The notes under the pieces were generated by a model that was not told where the DNA came from, made no database searches, and was given only the letters and a program-made list of their open reading frames with translations. Shown in pieces: positions 5,935 to 12,973 of a stretch of 16,310 nt of DNA (the stretch's first letter is position 1; each line of letters opens with the position of its first letter). Source of the DNA: Nitrospira sp. (GTDB lineage Bacteria > Nitrospirota > Nitrospiria > Nitrospirales > Nitrospiraceae); the NCBI GenBank assembly GCA_030456405.1, contig JAKDNQ010000028.1:1-16310 (forward strand), given 5' to 3'. The position numbers were made by a program, and so were the translations under genes.

Positions 5935-7380
5935 ATGTGTGATCGGTTGTTCAGAGTAGTGAGAGGGGCAGTACATATCGCCCTCATCGCCATCCTGATT
6001 TCTGTGTGCTGGGAGCGAGACGGTTGGGGAGGTCCGATTGAGGACGTTCTCTTGGAAAATAAGCAGATCACCGTCGATCAGTGGGTCCGGCTGAAAGCAG
6101 ATGAGGAAAAACGTGAAGCGAAGGCGATGGAACAAAGCCGAAGCATCGGTGACGTGCCTGTCCGGGAACGATGGTATGAAAAGATCAGCATCCGCGGCTA
6201 CACCCACTTCCGCTATAACTTCACGCCGGACAACGACCTCTTGAACAATTCCCTGGGAGATCGCTCGATCGCCGGGAACAACGAGTTCTTTATGCGCCGC
6301 GCCCGTCTCATTGTGAGCGGCCAGCCTCACGATCGCGTGTTCGTGTATCTGCAGGGTGAATTCGCAGGCCTTGTCGCCAATTCGGAAGGCACGGCGGTCC
6401 TCCGCGATGCCTATGCCGATCTCTTTCTGACGGAGAACAAAGAATGGCGGATCCGGGCCGGGCAGTCGAAGGTGCCCTTCTCATTCGAAAACTTGCAGTC
6501 GAGCCAAAATCGCCTGGCGCTCGACCGCGCCGATCCGGTGAACAGCGCCTTCCCGACTGAGCGTAATCTGGGAGTCTTTCTTTACTATACGCCGACCACG
6601 GTGCGCGAGCGATTCCGCCGGTTAGTAGATAGCGGCCTCAAGGGATCCGGCGACTACGGCATGTTGGGCATCGGGGTCTTCAACGGTCAGGCTATCAATC
6701 AGCTGGATGCGAATAAAAACAAGCACCTTGTGTTTCATTCATCGTATCCCCATGAGTTTTCCAACGGTCAAATCGTTGAGGTCGGGATGGACGCCTATAC
6801 AGGGCAGGTCGGCGTTTCGACATTCCCCGTCGTGCCTACCGATCCAACGCTGACCGGCGGACAAAATATCGGTCCTCTACTCACGAACGACGGGAATTAT
6901 CTCGACGAACGAGTCGCGTGGCATGTGGTTGTCTTTCCTCAACCCTTCGGCTTTCAGGCGGAGTATAACATCGGGAGAGGGCCTCAACTGAATGAGGACA
7001 GGACGGCAGTGGAGCTTGGCTCTTTGCGTGGCGGCTATGTTCAGCTTTTTTATAATTATAAATGCGACACCTATTGCCAGAACATCTTTCCGTTTGTGCG
7101 AATGCAAGAATATTTCGGAGGGAGGAAGTTTGAAGATAATGCGCCGCGATACTCGGTGCGGGAAACAGAGTTGGGACTTGAGTATCAGTTCAATCGCGCG
7201 CTCGAATTGACCGTCTCCTATTCCTGGTCTCAGCGAACATCCGGGGACTCGGCTACCCTTCCTATCACGGGCCCCAATCAGACCTGCGCCAGTCCTGCCT
7301 CGCCGATCGGGTGCATCCAGACCCCCTACCAGCTCCAAACCGGCAACCTGATTCGATTTCAACTCCAGTGGAGCTTTTAG
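5935..7380 (+). CDS. Phosphate-selective porin (OprP/OprO family)
   Basis: 481-aa outer-membrane beta-barrel likely to admit phosphate and similar anions. After a signal sequence (about residues 1-33) comes a short helical segment LLENKQITVDQWVRLKADEEKREAK (split across 39-63), a periplasmic element typical of this porin family. The barrel follows, beginning with ISIRGYTHFRYNF near residue 84, with the arginine-rich MRRARLIVSGQ segment near 121 characteristic of OprP-like proteins, and ends in Phe481 (QLQWSF), the usual outer-membrane insertion signal. Length matches the family. GGAGG (5926-5930) precedes ATG 5935 by only 4 bp; a 3-codon ORF at 5931-5942 overlaps the start. An 11-bp-spaced Pho-box-like pair upstream suggests induction by phosphate limitation. 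It follows the ars operon and may also admit arsenate. Selectivity is inferred from the family. Confidence 0.85.
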   Translation: MCDRLFRVVRGAVHIALIAILISVCWERDGWGGPIEDVLLENKQITVDQWVRLKADEEKREAKAMEQSRSIGDVPVRERWYEKISIRGYTHFRYNFTPDNDLLNNSLGDRSIAGNNEFFMRRARLIVSGQPHDRVFVYLQGEFAGLVANSEGTAVLRDAYADLFLTENKEWRIRAGQSKVPFSFENLQSSQNRLALDRADPVNSAFPTERNLGVFLYYTPTTVRERFRRLVDSGLKGSGDYGMLGIGVFNGQAINQLDANKNKHLVFHSSYPHEFSNGQIVEVGMDAYTGQVGVSTFPVVPTDPTLTGGQNIGPLLTNDGNYLDERVAWHVVVFPQPFGFQAEYNIGRGPQLNEDRTAVELGSLRGGYVQLFYNYKCDTYCQNIFPFVRMQEYFGGRKFEDNAPRYSVRETELGLEYQFNRALELTVSYSWSQRTSGDSATLPITGPNQTCASPASPIGCIQTPYQLQTGNLIRFQLQWSF

Positions 7381-7403
7381 CTGGGTGCGGAAATTGTTCA
7401 TTT

Positions 7404-7510
7404 GGTCTGTTCGGTCTGTCTGGTCTATCTGGTTTCTGATTGAACGAGACTAACCAAACTCAACCAGACAAACCAGATAGACCAGATAGACCAGATCAAC
7501 CAGACAGACC
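7404..7510. repeat. 9-bp periodic inverted repeat, copy 2
   Basis: Left units GGTCTGTTC, GGTCTGTCT and GGTCTATCT (7404-7430). Right units include AACCAGACA (7462), AACCAGATA (7471), GACCAGATA (7480), GACCAGATC (7489) and AACCAGACA (7498). It fills the whole space between the convergent porin and lipoprotein genes, so it may act as a bidirectional terminator. Confidence 0.85.
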
Positions 7511-7513
7511 GGG

Positions 7514-8215
7514 CTAGGGGGTTGGTTGAATCAGCGGGCGGGGCGGCAGTTGCTTGTACGCCACCGCCAGTTCCCGATGGTTCCACTGAAAGACTTTTCC
7601 CAATCCTCCACCAGAGTGTTCTCGCTTTGCTGACTCCGGATCAAAATCAAGCCGGCCCTCTTGCGGAGCCAGCGATTGCAGCGGAGTGAGCCGGTCGTCC
7701 GTTGTTTCTGCGGCGCCGAAGTCGGCCATATAGCGGGTATGCGATCGGTAGTTCGCGAGAATCAGATGCAGTTCATCGCCTTGGATGAACAGCCCTCCGG
7801 ACGTGACTTCTCGCGTGATGGCTGAGATGTTTCGAGTCTGATAGAAGGTGACGACTTCTTCCGGCGTCGCTTTGCTGAGAGCCAGCGACAATAGCGGCGC
7901 CAAGAGCGTGATGTCCTTGTTCGTGAAGGCCGGATGTACGCGCGGAACAGGGTTCTTCTCTAGAAGGTCGCCCCGCACAAGAGCGATGGGTTCATGGACC
8001 CTCACTCCGCCGAGGACCGCAGCGATTCGTTCGGGCGTGAGGGAGATCGGATGCGAGCGCTCCTCTCCTTTCTTCACCGTCCGATCAAACTCCAACCGAA
8101 CGTAGGCGGCGGGTGTCTCGTAGATTGTAACCGTGGTGAATTGTCTGGGGCTACAGGCGCCGATCACTCCGGCGCCGACGAAGGCGAGAAAAGTCAGGCG
8201 GATGAGTCGGCTCAT
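7514..8215 (-). CDS. Conserved-looking lipoprotein in the pstS operon
   Basis: 233-aa predicted lipoprotein of unknown function. A signal peptide with lipobox-like VIGAC puts the lipidated cysteine at residue 21. The rest is mostly hydrophilic with no motif I can name; a central segment near 115-150 (DITLLAPLLSLALSKATPEEVVTFY, read in parts) looks like an amphipathic helical domain, followed by a beta-rich part. It starts 4 bp after the pstS stop on the same strand, so the two are almost certainly cotranscribed and probably translationally coupled. By position it may help PstS capture phosphate or dock at the envelope; this is inference only. Its 3' end abuts the repeat hairpin at 7404-7510. 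Confidence 0.75.
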   Translation of the reverse strand: MSRLIRLTFLAFVGAGVIGACSPRQFTTVTIYETPAAYVRLEFDRTVKKGEERSHPISLTPERIAAVLGGVRVHEPIALVRGDLLEKNPVPRVHPAFTNKDITLLAPLLSLALSKATPEEVVTFYQTRNISAITREVTSGGLFIQGDELHLILANYRSHTRYMADFGAAETTDDRLTPLQSLAPQEGRLDFDPESAKREHSGGGLGKVFQWNHRELAVAYKQLPPRPLIQPTP

Positions 8216-8219
8216 GGGC

Positions 8220-9263
8220 CTAGTCGAGCGCCTTCGCCGGTCCCTCAGCGGTCGCAGTTCTCATAGGCGTTGCCCACATCGTGGTCAGCCGGTTGAGTTC
8301 CGTCGTTGGGAGCGGGTAATACCCTTGGTCCAAGACAATTTTCTGTCCTCGTTGACTCAGCGCGAATTTCACGAACTCCGTGAGCGGACCGGGCGGCGCC
8401 ACTTTCGGCGGCCGGTTGACATAGAGATATAGATTGCGTCTCAAAGGATAGGACCCATCCATCGCCGTCTCAAAGGTCGGCGTCACGTACCGTCCACCCT
8501 TGACTGACGCCAGCGGGACAGGCCGAACTTCCGATGTCCGATAGCCGATGCCGCTGAATCCGATCCCGAATCGATCCCTCATCAACTCAACTACGACCGA
8601 CGCCGAGCCGACGCCCACCGTCATGGGCTTTTTAAAATCAGCCCCGTTTAAGACGTGCTCTCTGAAGAATGAAGCAGTGCCGGAATTTCCATTCCGTCCG
8701 TAGATTTGAATGGGCGCGTTCGCCCACTCTTCTTCGAACACCATTGCGTCACCCCACACCTTGACAGGATATTCCAGCCCGCGCCGCCGTTCTTTGGAAA
8801 AGACGGCATCGAGTTCAGCGAGAGACAACCCTTCGATCGGATTATCTTTGTGCACGAAGACGGCCAGCGCATCCACGGCAACAGGAACTTCGGTCGGCTC
8901 ATAGCCGAACTCCCGCTTGAATTCAACGACCTCCTGCTGCGTCATACGCCGAGACATCGCGGCGATCTGGGCTTTCCCTTCCAACAGCGCGTCCAGCCCT
9001 GTCTCGGACCCTCTGCTTTCCACCTTGATTGAGAGGCCGGGATAAAGCTGTTTGAGTTTTACCGACCATGACTCTGTCAGTGGTTTCATCGTGTCCGACC
9101 CTGCGACGGAAAGTGTTCCGGTGAGCTCGTTCACGCGCTGATAAGGAGGAATCTTGGGGTCCAGCGAGGGCATGACTTGTCCGGAGACCTGGAAGGGTAC
9201 AGCCAAGAGCAGCACAAGAACTATACAGATTCCCACCGAGGCCGGGCGGCGATAGAGTGTCAT
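8220..9263 (-). CDS. pstS: PstS-family phosphate-binding protein
   Basis: 347-aa periplasmic phosphate-binding protein that would deliver Pi to a PstCAB transporter. A signal peptide covers about residues 1-29 (hydrophobic run VGICIVLVLLLAVPF, cleavage near VSGQ). Phosphate-loop motifs are present: AGSDT at 54-58, ESRGSETG at 82-89 and YGRNGNSGT at 188-196. The ORF is open further upstream to ATG 9323, but those 20 extra residues (rich in N, Q and T) are translated 9-bp repeat and would mask the signal peptide, so I place the start at ATG 9263. No good Shine-Dalgarno supports either. An 11-bp-spaced Pho-box-like pair lies at 9426-9443 on this strand, divergent from the regulator gene. No pstC, pstA or pstB is in the window. 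Confidence 0.88.
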   Translation of the reverse strand: MTLYRRPASVGICIVLVLLLAVPFQVSGQVMPSLDPKIPPYQRVNELTGTLSVAGSDTMKPLTESWSVKLKQLYPGLSIKVESRGSETGLDALLEGKAQIAAMSRRMTQQEVVEFKREFGYEPTEVPVAVDALAVFVHKDNPIEGLSLAELDAVFSKERRRGLEYPVKVWGDAMVFEEEWANAPIQIYGRNGNSGTASFFREHVLNGADFKKPMTVGVGSASVVVELMRDRFGIGFSGIGYRTSEVRPVPLASVKGGRYVTPTFETAMDGSYPLRRNLYLYVNRPPKVAPPGPLTEFVKFALSQRGQKIVLDQGYYPLPTTELNRLTTMWATPMRTATAEGPAKALD

Positions 9264-9378
9264 GTTCTGTTTGGTTATCTGGTTCATCTGGTGTGTTTCG
9301 TTTGTCTGGTTGATTTGGTTCATCTAGTCGGTCCGATTCAACCGCACAAACCAGACAAACCAAATAGACCGGATCAAC
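9264..9378 (-). repeat. 9-bp periodic inverted repeat, copy 3, in the pstS leader
   Basis: Read on the minus strand, about six left units (such as GGTTGATCC, GGTCTATTT and GGTTTGTCT) are followed by a loop near 9330 and about six right units (such as AACCAAATC, AACCAGACA, AACCAGATA). The long imperfect hairpin ends almost at the pstS start codon, and the false upstream ATG 9323 lies in its loop. Unlike the other full copies, this one is at a 5' end. Confidence 0.8.
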
Positions 9379-9425
9379 CTTCCACAGAGGGTACCGAGAT
9401 TTCATTGCCGAGACATCAATGAATT

Positions 9426-9443
9426 GTTAAATCGGTGTTAACT
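9426..9443 (-). promoter_or_regulatory. Putative Pho box of pstS
   Basis: On the minus strand AGTTAAC (9443-9437) and ATTTAAC (9432-9426) are 11 bp apart; CATTGAT (9421-9415) may be a third, weaker unit. No clear -10 follows. It faces away from the regulator gene, so the 9324-9488 intergenic region would control both genes. Confidence 0.5.
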
Positions 9444-9488
9444 CCCTGGTCTATGCTCCAGGTCACTAAGTACACGTGCGCCTGTTTT

Positions 9489-9542
9489 ATTTAACGGACT
9501 CTTAATTCCACCGTAATGCATTGTTGTTCAGCCTGGTCTAAT
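9489..9542 (+). promoter_or_regulatory. Putative triple Pho box and promoter of the regulator gene
   Basis: ATTTAAC (9489), TCTTAAT (9500) and CCGTAAT (9511) form three units at exact 11-bp spacing. TCTAAT at 9537-9542 is a possible -10. The ATG at 9516 lies inside the third unit, which argues for the later start at 9555. The regulator would then control its own gene. Confidence 0.55.
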
Positions 9543-9554
9543 TATGCATGCGTA

Positions 9555-10262
9555 ATGTTGAACAGTAATTCACCCATCGCAAGCGTACGCGACTCGATAC
9601 TGATCTTCCTGAAGTTCGAGTCGTTCGCGCAGTCGTTGAAGAGGGCATTAGAAGCGAATGGGCATCACGGCACAGTAGTGACCACGGTGTCTCAGGCTCT
9701 TACAGAGGCGAACGCGAACGCACCATCCGTAATTATTCTTGACCGTGGCTCCGGCGCCGGCGCCAACTTTCGTCGGGTGAAAATGCTCAAGACGGTTCCA
9801 ATCATCGCGGTGCAAGAGGGACACCTCCCATGCCAGGATGAAGCGTGTCTCCAGGAGTATGATCAGGACATAGATTTGGTGGTGTGCGGGGAGAGTGTCC
9901 GTGAACTGGTCGCGCGGGTGCGCGCCATCCTGCGACGCCGAAAGACCGGCCTCAAGCCGGGTTTCCAGTATAGTGCGGGGAATATTCGGATGGACCTCGA
10001 TCGTCACGAAGTCCTGATCAACGGCCATGCGGTCGATCTCACCCCCAAGGAATTCCAGATTCTCAAACAGTTCCTCGAATCGCCCCGCCGCGTATTCTCT
10101 CGCCAGGAGATGCTCAGCCAGGTGTGGGGGGAAGGATTTGCTCTCGAAGAGCACGCGCTCGATGTGCACATTCATTCGCTACGGCAGAAGATCGAGCCGG
10201 ACCCTGCCAGGCCGACATTGCTCCTGACCGTAAGAGGCGTGGGATACAAGCTGCGAGCCTGA
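9555..10262 (+). CDS. PhoB-like OmpR-family regulator with degenerate receiver
   Basis: 235-aa DNA-binding regulator, probably the local PhoB counterpart. The C-terminal winged helix at about 140-235 is intact, with DLTPKEFQIL near 161-170, the recognition helix DVHIHSLRQKI near 203-213 and the wing VRGVGYKLRA at the end. The N-terminal receiver is degenerate. The phosphoacceptor Asp63 (IILD) is kept, but the acidic pair normally at the start is replaced by FLKFES, the Thr/Ser switch position reads VQE, and the conserved Lys corresponds to Cys111 (VVCGES). Phosphotransfer may therefore be lost or altered. Start ATG 9555 is preferred because ATG 9516 lies in the putative Pho box. No Shine-Dalgarno is seen, and the message may be nearly leaderless. 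No histidine kinase gene is adjacent. PhoB identity rests on the neighbours. Confidence 0.8.
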   Translation: MLNSNSPIASVRDSILIFLKFESFAQSLKRALEANGHHGTVVTTVSQALTEANANAPSVIILDRGSGAGANFRRVKMLKTVPIIAVQEGHLPCQDEACLQEYDQDIDLVVCGESVRELVARVRAILRRRKTGLKPGFQYSAGNIRMDLDRHEVLINGHAVDLTPKEFQILKQFLESPRRVFSRQEMLSQVWGEGFALEEHALDVHIHSLRQKIEPDPARPTLLLTVRGVGYKLRA

Positions 10263-10271
10263 GACAGGCAT

Positions 10272-10345
10272 GGTCTGTCTGGTCGATCTTGTCTATCCGG
10301 TCTGTCTCGTCGCCGAATAGACAAGATAGACCGAATAGACCACCG
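10272..10345. repeat. 9-bp periodic inverted repeat, copy 4
   Basis: Left units GGTCTGTCT (10272), GGTCGATCT (10281), TGTCTATCC (10290) and GGTCTGTCT (10299). Right units GAATAGACA (10315), AGATAGACC (10324) and GAATAGACC (10333). It lies between the convergent regulator and CBS genes, as copy 2 does between its convergent pair. Confidence 0.8.
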
Positions 10346-10364
10346 GTCTTGAGAGGGTTGAAAG

Positions 10365-10748
10365 TTAGAATTCGTCGATGGAGACGGGGCGAAGCAGATC
10401 GCGGACGGAGAGGGTGCCGATCACCGTCCCACCCTTGGTGACACCCAGGTGGTGGGTCTGGTGCCTATCCATGAGGTCTGCCGCTTCGGTGAGGGGGCGG
10501 CGTTCATCGATCCCAATGATCGGGCGGCTCATGATGTCTTCGACGGGGATACAGTAGGACGCCTTGTCGGCTCCCACGAATTTCCTGACGACATCCGATT
10601 CCGTGACGATGCCGATGATCCGGTGATCGTGAGACACCAACACGCTTCCCACATTGCAGGCCTTCATCAACTTGGCGGCCTCGATGACCGAAGCGCCGGA
10701 ATCTACCGTCACGAGGTTCCGCTTCATGAGTTGATTGACTGTAACCAT
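10365..10748 (-). CDS. Two-CBS-domain protein
   Basis: 127-aa cytoplasmic protein consisting only of a CBS pair (Bateman module). The first CBS runs over about residues 5-58 (LMKRNLVTVDSGASVIEAAKLM, then GSVLVSHDHRIIGIVTESDVVR) and the second over about 68-123 (EDIMSRPIIGIDERRPLTEAADLM, then GTVIGTLSVRDLLR). Such pairs bind adenine nucleotides or related ligands and usually modulate a partner. ATG 10748 has AAGGAT upstream at a spacing of 5. It is divergent from the phoU group and convergent with the regulator. A role in sensing energy state within phosphate control would fit the setting but nothing in the sequence proves it. Confidence 0.85.
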   Translation of the reverse strand: MVTVNQLMKRNLVTVDSGASVIEAAKLMKACNVGSVLVSHDHRIIGIVTESDVVRKFVGADKASYCIPVEDIMSRPIIGIDERRPLTEAADLMDRHQTHHLGVTKGGTVIGTLSVRDLLRPVSIDEF

Positions 10749-10811
10749 GTGTATCCTTCTGTGATAGTGATTTTTATATTGGTGTGATTCTATCAGGCCG
10801 GCATTGCGCCG

Positions 10812-10922
10812 CGGTTAGCGGCTTGTTACTGATGCGTGAATTCAAGGCTCTCTGATGAGCTGGAAATGTTACAGATTCATAACCAGCCTCCAACGGCGTG
10901 GTGATCTGGCTCGGGGTAAAAT
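10812..10922 (+). promoter_or_regulatory. Putative Pho boxes and promoter of the phoU group
   Basis: ATGTTAC (10866), TCATAAC (10877) and CTCCAAC (10888) stand exactly 11 bp apart. A weaker series, CGGTTAG (10812), TTGTTAC (10823) and GCGTGAA (10834), precedes it. TAAAAT at 10917-10922 is a possible -10. The spaces 10749-10811 and 10923-11008 hold no other feature I can support. Confidence 0.45.
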
Positions 10923-11008
10923 TTCCTCATTATGTCGGACACGTCGATTGGCGCGGACTCGGTCCCCTGGGTTCTCGGTTTCTCCTGAGCGCGAAGGAGG
11001 TGGGCATC

Positions 11009-11143
11009 ATGATCGCGGGACTGCGCAGTACGTTTTTTCTCATGGTGTCTTTCGTCTTCTTTTTGATCATCATCGGGGTGCTCGGCCTCAGCACAAACAT
11101 GAGGCCCGGCCGATGGAGTGAGCGAACGAGGTCAGCAGGTTGA
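11009..11143 (+). CDS. 44-aa single-helix membrane peptide
   Basis: Small ORF starting at ATG 11009 behind a strong Shine-Dalgarno (AAGGAGG at 10994-11000). The 44 residues form one hydrophobic helix at about 8-28 (TFFLMVSFVFFLIIIGVLG) and a short basic tail (NMRPGRWSERTRSAG). The same frame is open 37 codons further upstream, but the ribosome site and the hydrophobic start favour ATG 11009. The gene ends 55 bp before phoU. No family is recognised. As the first gene after the putative Pho promoter it may act at the inner membrane alongside PhoU or the phosphate transporter, which is conjecture. Confidence 0.55.
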   Translation: MIAGLRSTFFLMVSFVFFLIIIGVLGLSTNMRPGRWSERTRSAG

Positions 11144-11198
11144 GCATGCGAACTTCAGGCGCGGTCTTAGGCTGAGGGCTGAAGGCTTGGAGGCGGCG

Positions 11199-11858
11199 AT
11201 GGAACGACATCTCGATGTCGAGCTGAACGATCTCAAGACGAAGCTCTTGCTGATGGGCGGCTCAGTCGAATCTCAATTACAGGACGTCTTGCAGGCGTTG
11301 ATGGAGCGCAATTCGGATCTGGCAATTTACGTCATCGAAAACGACTCGCACATCAACGCGCTGGATCTCGAAATCGACGAGATGTGTCTCCGTCTGCTGG
11401 CGCTCCATCATACGGCGGCCGGCGATCTCCGATTGATTACGACGAGCATGAAGATCTCCACCGAACTCGAACGGATCAGCGATCTGGCGGAGAACATCGC
11501 GGAGCGGGCGATCGAGCTGAACGAAGAGCCACAGCTCAAACCCTATCTCGATATTCCAAGAATGGCTGAGTGGACGATCCGGATGGTCAAAGAATGCCTG
11601 GATGCTTTTGTGAATCGCGATGCCGAACTGGCGCGAAAAGTGTGCCGGGACGACCCCTTTGTCGACGACCTCACGGAGCAACTCTTCAGAGAACTTCTCT
11701 CGTTCATGCTGGAAGATTCAAGCACCATCACTCGGGCGACACGCCTGACGTTCATCGGCAAGTATTATGAGCGAATCGCCGACCATGCGACGAACATCGC
11801 TGAACTCGTCGTCTACTTGGTGGAGGGAAAAATCATTCGGCACACGGCGGCAGAGTGA
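11199..11858 (+). CDS. phoU: PhoU phosphate-signalling protein
   Basis: 219-aa all-helical protein that in other bacteria links the Pst transporter to Pho control and restrains phosphate uptake. The two tandem three-helix repeats are visible, each with its metal-binding motif: ELERISDLAENIAE near 92-105 and YYERIADHATNIAE near 195-208. MGGSVESQL in the first helix and DLRLITTSMKI near 80 are also typical. Length is normal for the family. ATG 11199 is chosen over a GTG at 11118 because GGAGG (11189-11193) stands 5 bp before it and the product then starts MERHLDVEL as expected; the upstream extension is unlike PhoU. A BamE-like lipoprotein gene follows after 53 bp in the same direction, probably in one transcript. 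Confidence 0.93.
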   Translation: MERHLDVELNDLKTKLLLMGGSVESQLQDVLQALMERNSDLAIYVIENDSHINALDLEIDEMCLRLLALHHTAAGDLRLITTSMKISTELERISDLAENIAERAIELNEEPQLKPYLDIPRMAEWTIRMVKECLDAFVNRDAELARKVCRDDPFVDDLTEQLFRELLSFMLEDSSTITRATRLTFIGKYYERIADHATNIAELVVYLVEGKIIRHTAAE

Positions 11859-11911
11859 TGCGAACCGAGCGCGTTGTGTCCGGTCAATCGCTCATAACGA
11901 AGGAGTCGGAC

Positions 11912-12325
11912 ATGCAATGGCTGAGCAGTAATCTCTTGTTCTGTCTCCAGTTTCTGCTTATCTCATTCGGCGCTCTCGTTGCTGTCGGCGCGTGCGCCGT
12001 CGTTCCCGATCAGAAGGATTGGATCAAGATCGGCCACACTACGAGAGAAGAAGTGGTCGAACGGTACGGTCAACCGGACCTTGTCAAGGCCGATGAAGAA
12101 GGCGAAATTGCCATCTATCGTCCGAGGGGTCCGAGCCGATCTACTCCTCGCATGGAAATTCCAACGGTCCAGGCAGGCCCCCTTGGAACGGTGACCACCA
12201 AAATGGAGCCGGTCAATCCCGGATTGGGTACCGGCTCGACGAACGCTGAACTACGGAGAAGACTGGAGCAGGAACTGCGTATTCGTTACGATACCCAAGG
12301 CATCGTGCAGGAACTCATCCGGTAG
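11912..12325 (+). CDS. BamE/SmpA-like small lipoprotein
   Basis: 137-aa predicted lipoprotein. Residues 1-27 form a signal peptide with lipobox VGAC (Cys28). Residues 38-58, including IKIGHTTREEVVERYGQPD, match the conserved start of the SmpA/OmlA/BamE fold (strand, then a T-x-E-E-V helix, then G-x-P). The remainder contains a proline-rich stretch and a terminal helix (NAELRRRLEQELRIRY). True BamE joins the outer-membrane assembly machine, but many small lipoproteins share this fold, so that role is not claimed. ATG 11912 has AAGGAG at 11900-11905, spacing 6; the longer frame from 11855 lacks a ribosome site and would bury the signal peptide. It follows phoU by 53 bp. Confidence 0.75.
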   Translation: MQWLSSNLLFCLQFLLISFGALVAVGACAVVPDQKDWIKIGHTTREEVVERYGQPDLVKADEEGEIAIYRPRGPSRSTPRMEIPTVQAGPLGTVTTKMEPVNPGLGTGSTNAELRRRLEQELRIRYDTQGIVQELIR

Positions 12326-12346
12326 CGCGCGCTCAATACGCGCGCT
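12324..12346 (+). terminator. GC hairpin after the lipoprotein gene
   Basis: AGCGCGCG (12324-12331) pairs with CGCGCGCT (12339-12346) around a 7-base loop and overlaps the stop codon. It has no T-run, so it may be an mRNA 3'-end structure or a weak terminator. Confidence 0.45.
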
Positions 12347-12418
12347 CATCCAAGTACACACGCTTCACCGGCCTCCGTAGGGAATGGCAAGTTCATCGGT
12401 CTCGAAGGGTTTCGAGCC

Positions 12419-12452
12419 ACGAAACTCGCCTGTAACAAAGGCCTGCCATACT
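12419..12452 (+). promoter_or_regulatory. Putative Pho box and promoter of mgsA
   Basis: ACGAAAC (12419) and CTGTAAC (12430) are 11 bp apart. CATACT (12447-12452), 10 bp after the second unit, is a possible -10. The pair resembles CACAAAC/CTGTAAC at 982-999. The remainder of 12347-12502 shows nothing else. Confidence 0.45.
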
Positions 12453-12502
12453 CTCTCAAGAATCACTCGGAAAGAATGGACGCAAGTTAGATGGAGGCGC
12501 CA

Positions 12503-12973
12503 ATGAAAGACAACTCCATAACGATGGCCGAACAGAAAACGATTGCCATTGTGGCACATGACAACAAGAAGCAGGATTTGCTGGCCTGGGCCAAGTTCAA
12601 TCGCTGTGCACTCGACGGTCACAGCCTCATCGCGACCGGGACGACAGGCAAGTTGCTTCACACAGAATTAGATCTCGCTGTGACGAGGCTGCAAAGCGGG
12701 CCGCTGGGCGGGGATCAGCAGATCGGCGCGAAGATCAGCGAGGGTACAATCGACGTTCTCATTTTCTTCTGGGACCCTCTGGAGCCGCACCCGCACGATC
12801 CCGATGTGAAAGCGCTCCTTCGCATCGCCGTTGTCTGGAACATTCCGATCGCCTGTAACCGGGCCTCAGCCGATTTTCTCATTTCGTCCTCGCTCATGCC
12901 GCAGGAGTACCAGCGGCTTATCCCCGATTACGAGGGACATCGCAATCGGCTGTTACGTCTGGATGTGGCCTAG
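12503..12973 (+). CDS. mgsA: Methylglyoxal synthase
   Basis: 156-aa cytoplasmic enzyme that converts dihydroxyacetone phosphate to methylglyoxal and free phosphate. The catalytic and phosphate-binding residues are present at nearly E. coli numbering: His19, Asp20 and Lys23 (AHDNKKQ), the TGTTG loop at 45-49, [12 protein letters not shown] with Ser65 and Asp71, Asp91 in FFWDPL, His98 and Asp101 in [10 protein letters not shown]. Length is close to the usual 150. ATG 12503 has GGAGG (12493-12497) at spacing 5; ATG 12491 overlaps that site and has none of its own. In the Pho setting the enzyme would release Pi from triose phosphate when phosphate is short; the known inhibition of the enzyme family by phosphate agrees with that. 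An 11-bp-spaced Pho-box-like pair precedes it. Confidence 0.95.
   Translation: MKDNSITMAEQKTIAIVAHDNKKQDLLAWAKFNRCALDGHSLIATGTTGKLLHTELDLAVTRLQSGPLGGDQQIGAKISEGTIDVLIFFWDPLEPHPHDPDVKALLRIAVVWNIPIACNRASADFLISSSLMPQEYQRLIPDYEGHRNRLLRLDVA

Noticed and set aside
7404..7510. CRISPR array
   Set aside because: The units are 9 bp, directly adjacent, degenerate and arranged as an inverted repeat, with no spacers and no cas genes nearby.
9264..9323. N-terminal extension of PstS from ATG 9323
   Set aside because: These residues are translated 9-bp repeat and would displace the signal peptide from the N-terminus.
11118..11198. GTG start and 27-residue extension for PhoU
   Set aside because: PhoU proteins start near MERHLDVEL, and ATG 11199 has GGAGG at the correct distance. 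The extension also overlaps the 44-aa gene.
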